From contig CYKH01000126.1 of NCBI GenBank assembly GCA_001460835.1, forward strand, positions 6,186 to 32,010: a DNA stretch of 25,825 nucleotides, in the 5' to 3' direction. The notes under the pieces were generated by a model. The model was given only the letters and a program-made list of their open reading frames with translations. It was not told the origin of the DNA and ran no database searches. Positions 22,724 through 25,825 of this stretch are shown one piece after another; position 1 is the stretch's first letter; each line of letters starts with the position of its first letter. This DNA is from Bodo saltans. Its lineage: Eukaryota > Euglenozoa > Kinetoplastea > Eubodonida > Bodonidae. The translations under genes were made by a program, and so were the position numbers.

Positions 22724-23932
22724 ATGCGCCGCCTTATTCAGCGATCTGCTGGGCCAGTCGCCTCTGGAATTCGAAGTGTCACGTCACCTGGGATGGATTT
22801 CTTGCTGAATCCGACACCTGAACATCAGATGCTGCGAGACACTGTTGCCAAATTTGCAAAGGAAAAGGTCGAACCGCAGGCACGTGAGCACGATAACGAA
22901 ATGAAGTTCAACTCAAAACTTTTCAAAGAACTTGGAGAAATGGGTCTGCTTGGTGTCACTATCCCAGCAGAAAATGGTGGTGCTGGCATGGATACAACCG
23001 CCGCAGTCATCATTCATCATGAACTTTCGAAGTACGATCCTGGATTTTGCTTAGCGTACCTTGCACATTCCATGTTATTCGTGAACAACTTCTTCTTCGC
23101 AGCGAACGAGGAACAGCGCTCTCGCTACCTTCCAAGAGTCTTAAGCGGTGATGTCGTCGCAGGAATGTGCATGTCGGAACCAGGTGCAGGAACAGACGTG
23201 CTGGGCATGACGACAACTGCAACGAAGAACGCTGCTGGAAACTATGTTATCAATGGTGGAAAGATTTGGATTACCAACGGTACCATGGGCGAAGTGTTCC
23301 TTGTCTACGCTAAGTTAGAAGGGAAAATTACTGCGTTCCTTGTCGAGCGCTCCTTCAAGGGCTTCAGCAATGGTCCAAAAATTGATAAATGCGGCATGCG
23401 TGGCTCGCAGATGTGTCAAATTTTCTTTGAGAATGTTGAAGTCCCAAAGGAAAATCTAGTTGGTGCTGAAGGGAAGGGTGTTGTTCACATGATGCGCAAC
23501 CTGGAAATTGAACGATTGACACTTGCCGCCATGGCCGTGGGAATTGCCGATCGGTGCGTGGACTTGATGGTCCAGTACGGAAAAGATCGCAAAGCTTTTG
23601 GACAGCCAATCATTAACTTTGGTCAAATGCAACGCTATATTGCAGAGTCATTTGCTCAGACAGAAGCTGCCAAGGCACTGACGTATGCTGTGAGTCGAAG
23701 TGTTGCTCCAGGAATTCAAAACCGTATCGGTAGCGACGCCGCTAAATTGTTCGCTGCGCCCGTTTCCAAGGTTGTAGCTGACAACGCAATGCAAATGATG
23801 GGCGGCATGGGATATTCTCGTGACATGCCTGTTGAGCGTCTTTGGCGAGACGCAAAGTTGCTCGAAATCGGTGGGGGTACAATCGAAGCGCACCACAAGA
23901 ACCTTGCCAAGGACCTGGGAGCCCTCTTCTGA
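22724..23932 (+). CDS. IVD: Isovaleryl-CoA dehydrogenase-type acyl-CoA dehydrogenase
   Basis: This is a mitochondrial FAD enzyme that oxidises a short branched acyl-CoA; IVD catalyses the third step of leucine breakdown and passes electrons to ETF. The 402-residue protein starts with a likely import signal (MRRLIQRSAGPVASGIRSV, basic with no acid). It carries the ACAD signatures CMSEPGAGTDVLGM, KIWITNG, GSQMCQIFFENVEVP and MMGGMGYSRDMPVERLWRDAKL. Most acyl-CoA dehydrogenases place the catalytic Glu in an E-G-T motif near the C-terminus; here that position is Gly (IGGGTIE, G384), as in IVD (IGAGT). The IVD-type base is instead present as E263 in NLEIERL, matching LDLERL in human IVD. Length is normal for the family. 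A related enzyme of the same class (LCAD type) also puts the base on this helix, so substrate identity is probable rather than certain. Confidence 0.85.
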   Translation: MRRLIQRSAGPVASGIRSVTSPGMDFLLNPTPEHQMLRDTVAKFAKEKVEPQAREHDNEMKFNSKLFKELGEMGLLGVTIPAENGGAGMDTTAAVIIHHELSKYDPGFCLAYLAHSMLFVNNFFFAANEEQRSRYLPRVLSGDVVAGMCMSEPGAGTDVLGMTTTATKNAAGNYVINGGKIWITNGTMGEVFLVYAKLEGKITAFLVERSFKGFSNGPKIDKCGMRGSQMCQIFFENVEVPKENLVGAEGKGVVHMMRNLEIERLTLAAMAVGIADRCVDLMVQYGKDRKAFGQPIINFGQMQRYIAESFAQTEAAKALTYAVSRSVAPGIQNRIGSDAAKLFAAPVSKVVADNAMQMMGGMGYSRDMPVERLWRDAKLLEIGGGTIEAHHKNLAKDLGALF

Positions 23933-24041
23933 CCATCCGCACTTTGAGGGGCGCATGGTGCTGGTGATTTCTAAGCCAATCTGATCTAATCGCAAACAAC
24001 GTTGGAATTCTACTTGATTCATTGACGAGCGCTTGCAATCG

Positions 24042-24071
24042 ACTGCTGTCTTGCTTTTGTCTTTCATAAAG
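24042..24071 (+). promoter_or_regulatory. Polypyrimidine tract and trans-splice acceptor for the RING-finger gene
   Basis: CTGCTGTCTTGCTTTTGTC leads to TTCATAAAG with the AG at 24070-24071, one base before ATG 24073. Either the mRNA has almost no 5' UTR beyond the spliced leader or another acceptor is used. Confidence 0.5.
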
Positions 24072-24072
24072 A

Positions 24073-25566
24073 ATGGATAGTGAATTAATTCCGTGGGAAG
24101 TTCATTGTGCTCTGAAGGACAGTGCAGTTGACAGTTTCTCTGCTGTGTTGCAACGGGAGTTGGCCCACTTTCGTACAAAAACTCGAGCAAATGCAATCGA
24201 ATCCTCCATCGCGAGCGAGCTTAAGGCCAACAGCATGCGAGTTCAGAGCCCTTTGGAGCACAATACCAGAGTGGAAGAAAAATCACAACTCGGTCGTGAT
24301 GTGGTTAGCATTTCAGCTGACGAGTTATTCGTTGCTGTGGAGCAAGATTCTGAAGTTATTCATTTGCTGGATGTTCTTGCCGGTCTCAGAGCCCAAGTCA
24401 CTGAGTGTGAAACGTTTTTGGAAGCTCAAACGTTACACACAGGATCGCGTCACACTGCAAGGCGCGACCAATTCGCACGGCAACAACTGGACTCTGATTT
24501 GGGCCGACGTCAGTCGGTCGCTCAGCGCAAGGCCACCATCGCCGCATTTCGAAAGGCCTCAGCTGCAATCATCACGCGCCCTTCGTTGGCTGGTGCAGTT
24601 GAACCCACGCGCGCACCAGTAAACGACAAGCCGACTCAAAGTTTAACAGCTGCAACTGCTGAAAGCTACTTCAGTCTTGAAAAGCGCGATGACATTGTTC
24701 GAGATCTTAGTGAGCTCGGACGGAGTGGCAACGACAACGAAACGGTTGTTCGTTTGCAGGTCGCTGCAGCTGGAGAGCGGCTACTATTTGAGGAGACTAT
24801 TGCGGCCATGACGGCTGTCCACGAACAGGATCGCGCTGACATTGACAATGCACTCGTCCGCCAGCGAATGCGTCTCCAAGCCGCCGAGTCTCACGTTTCA
24901 AAGTTAGTCGCCGCCGAGCTGCAAAGACTCGTTGCTAGTCAACGACAAGGGCCCTCAGATGCAGCAGTTCCCGTGCGCGAAGATGACGACAGTGATACAG
25001 CATCTTCAGATTCGGACGTCTTGGAATCGCGCGACATTGAGCTCACACGAATGATTGACGGGACAATTCGGGTCAGCGTTGGGTTACAATCCGAAATTGC
25101 TTCGTTGTCGGATTTGGACCTTGGTTTAGTTGCAACGGTTCTCAAAGAGTCACGTGCACGTGAAGTGCAGATACGAGAATCGCTTGAATCCATGAGTACC
25201 ATACTTCGAAATCTTGAGCGTTGCAACGAAGCATTCGAAGCAGACTTCTTTTGTTCGTCATGTCGTGCGTCGTTCGTGGACCTTTATCTTCTGTGGCCGT
25301 GCGGCCATCAATACTGCCTCGATTGCGTTTACCGCAATGAGCTACAAGCCGGTGGATACTTTTGCGAAGAATGCCAATCTGCAACAACTGAAATTCCAGT
25401 TCCAAACGTTGCTGTCAACGACGTTGTTTCACGCATGTCCTTCAAACGCTCTGGAGTCCATGGCCTCTTCGACGTGATCAACCGCTTCAGGAAAGAAACT
25501 TTCAACGCAGAGTCAACCGAAAAAGGTTTCACTGCTGGCCTCCACGTAGGACTACCGCAATTGTAG
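24073..25566 (+). CDS. Protein with C-terminal C3HC4 RING finger, putative E3 ubiquitin ligase
   Basis: The 497-residue protein has a RING finger near its C-terminus: C394, C397, then C410, H412, C415, C418, C431 and C434 (FCSSCRASF, WPCGHQYCLDC, YFCEEC). The spacing C-x2-C-x12-C-x-H-x2-C-x2-C-x12-C-x2-C has a complete ligand set, with the aromatic and proline neighbours typical of RING domains. RING proteins usually recruit a ubiquitin E2 enzyme. The first 390 residues are mostly helical and coiled-coil-like, with an acidic serine patch (about 298-318, REDDDSDTASSDSD), and hold no domain I recognise. After the RING there are about 60 more residues ending in GLPQL. A very similar layout (coiled coil then RING) is common among eukaryotic E3 ligases, so partner and substrate cannot be guessed. 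The stop is TAG. Confidence 0.8.
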   Translation: MDSELIPWEVHCALKDSAVDSFSAVLQRELAHFRTKTRANAIESSIASELKANSMRVQSPLEHNTRVEEKSQLGRDVVSISADELFVAVEQDSEVIHLLDVLAGLRAQVTECETFLEAQTLHTGSRHTARRDQFARQQLDSDLGRRQSVAQRKATIAAFRKASAAIITRPSLAGAVEPTRAPVNDKPTQSLTAATAESYFSLEKRDDIVRDLSELGRSGNDNETVVRLQVAAAGERLLFEETIAAMTAVHEQDRADIDNALVRQRMRLQAAESHVSKLVAAELQRLVASQRQGPSDAAVPVREDDDSDTASSDSDVLESRDIELTRMIDGTIRVSVGLQSEIASLSDLDLGLVATVLKESRAREVQIRESLESMSTILRNLERCNEAFEADFFCSSCRASFVDLYLLWPCGHQYCLDCVYRNELQAGGYFCEECQSATTEIPVPNVAVNDVVSRMSFKRSGVHGLFDVINRFRKETFNAESTEKGFTAGLHVGLPQL

Positions 25567-25782
25567 AATTCCACCACAAACCATCAACCATGAACAACCA
25601 TAATTTAAAAAAGAACAAACAAAAAATTCTTGCACAACCACCTTCCAGAAAACATAAGGAAAAACAAGAAAGGATGGGGGGGAACAAAAAAACGTGAAAA
25701 ACGGCAAGCTCCACGTTGCTCAAACGTAATTATTGGGCCCCCTAAAGCGCAAAAAAAAACTTCCTTCACTAACAAACTTCGT
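25567..25782. other. A-rich non-coding tail after the last gene
   Basis: The + strand is A-rich here, with runs such as those near 25607-25627, 25651-25671, 25685-25698 and 25751-25759, and a G run at 25677-25682. Other spacers are T/C-rich on the + strand. The region may be the 3' UTR of the RING gene or the start of a strand-switch region where the neighbouring gene is on the other strand. No ORF over 64 codons is present on either strand, and none looks like a protein I know. Confidence 0.5.
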
Positions 25783-25824
25783 TGTCACGCACCATGCCCG
25801 GGGATGTCACGCACCATGCCCGGG
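25783..25824. repeat. 22-bp tandem repeat, at least two copies, at the window edge
   Basis: The 20-base sequence TGTCACGCACCATGCCCGGG begins at 25783 and again, exactly, at 25805, so the period is 22 bp; the two intervening bases are GA. The array continues to the end of the window, so its length is unknown. Each unit contains the palindrome CCCGGG. The GC-rich content contrasts sharply with the A-rich sequence before it. It may be the edge of a satellite array, a subtelomeric repeat or an assembly artefact. Confidence 0.85.
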
Positions 25825-25825
25825 C

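Noticed and set aside
23648-24196. Minus-strand open frame of 182 codons
   Set aside because: Antisense to the end of the acyl-CoA dehydrogenase and the start of the RING gene; no motif.

Overview
The window looks like nuclear DNA of a kinetoplastid protist, most likely a free-living bodonid (Bodo saltans-like) rather than a parasitic trypanosomatid. The support is as follows. Sixteen intron-less protein genes all lie on the + strand, packed head-to-tail with spacers mostly of 100-270 bp. Almost every spacer holds a T/C-rich tract followed by an AG shortly before the next ATG, the expected layout for polycistronic transcription with trans-splicing. The products are eukaryotic, including compact kinetoplastid-style DOT1 methyltransferases. 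TAA, TAG and TGA are all used as stops, so the nuclear code is standard. The species is an inference; no rRNA, tRNA or spliced-leader gene is present to confirm it.

Layout. 1-877: 3' part of a peroxisomal/glycosomal ABCD-type half-transporter, cut by the window edge. 1113-1640: ASF1 histone chaperone. 1641-2205: the longest empty spacer. 2206-2550: small helical protein of unknown function. 2691-4994: WDR48/UAF1-like activator of deubiquitinases. 5199-7217: long coiled-coil protein with a C-terminal PDZ domain. 7438-8676: CinA-like domain fused to an NMNAT-like nucleotidylyltransferase. 8898-9764 and 10032-11051: two tandem DOT1 histone H3 methyltransferase paralogues. 11223-12626: WDR18/IPI3-like WD40 ribosome-biogenesis factor. 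12783-14447: uncharacterised protein with a C-terminal VPS9 (Rab5-type GEF) domain. 14607-16286: EF-hand protein. 16430-19819: second-largest subunit of RNA polymerase III (RPC2). 19940-20866: divergent SET-like protein. 20989-22620: compact XRN-family 5'-3' exonuclease. 22724-23932: mitochondrial isovaleryl-CoA-type acyl-CoA dehydrogenase. 24073-25566: protein with a C-terminal RING finger. 25567-25825: A-rich non-coding tail ending in a 22-bp tandem repeat that runs off the window.

How the genes work together. Kinetoplastid polycistrons usually do not group genes by pathway. Even so, many neighbours act on chromatin or RNA: ASF1, two DOT1 enzymes, a SET-like protein, RPC2, an IPI3-like protein and an XRN. 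Two more are ubiquitin-linked (WDR48 and the RING protein). I saw no mobile element, CRISPR array or virus-derived gene, and no clear multi-gene new system. The most informative points are the tandem DOT1 pair, the CinA-NMNAT fusion, the short XRN, the unannotated-looking VPS9 protein, and the composition flip plus tandem repeat at the right end.
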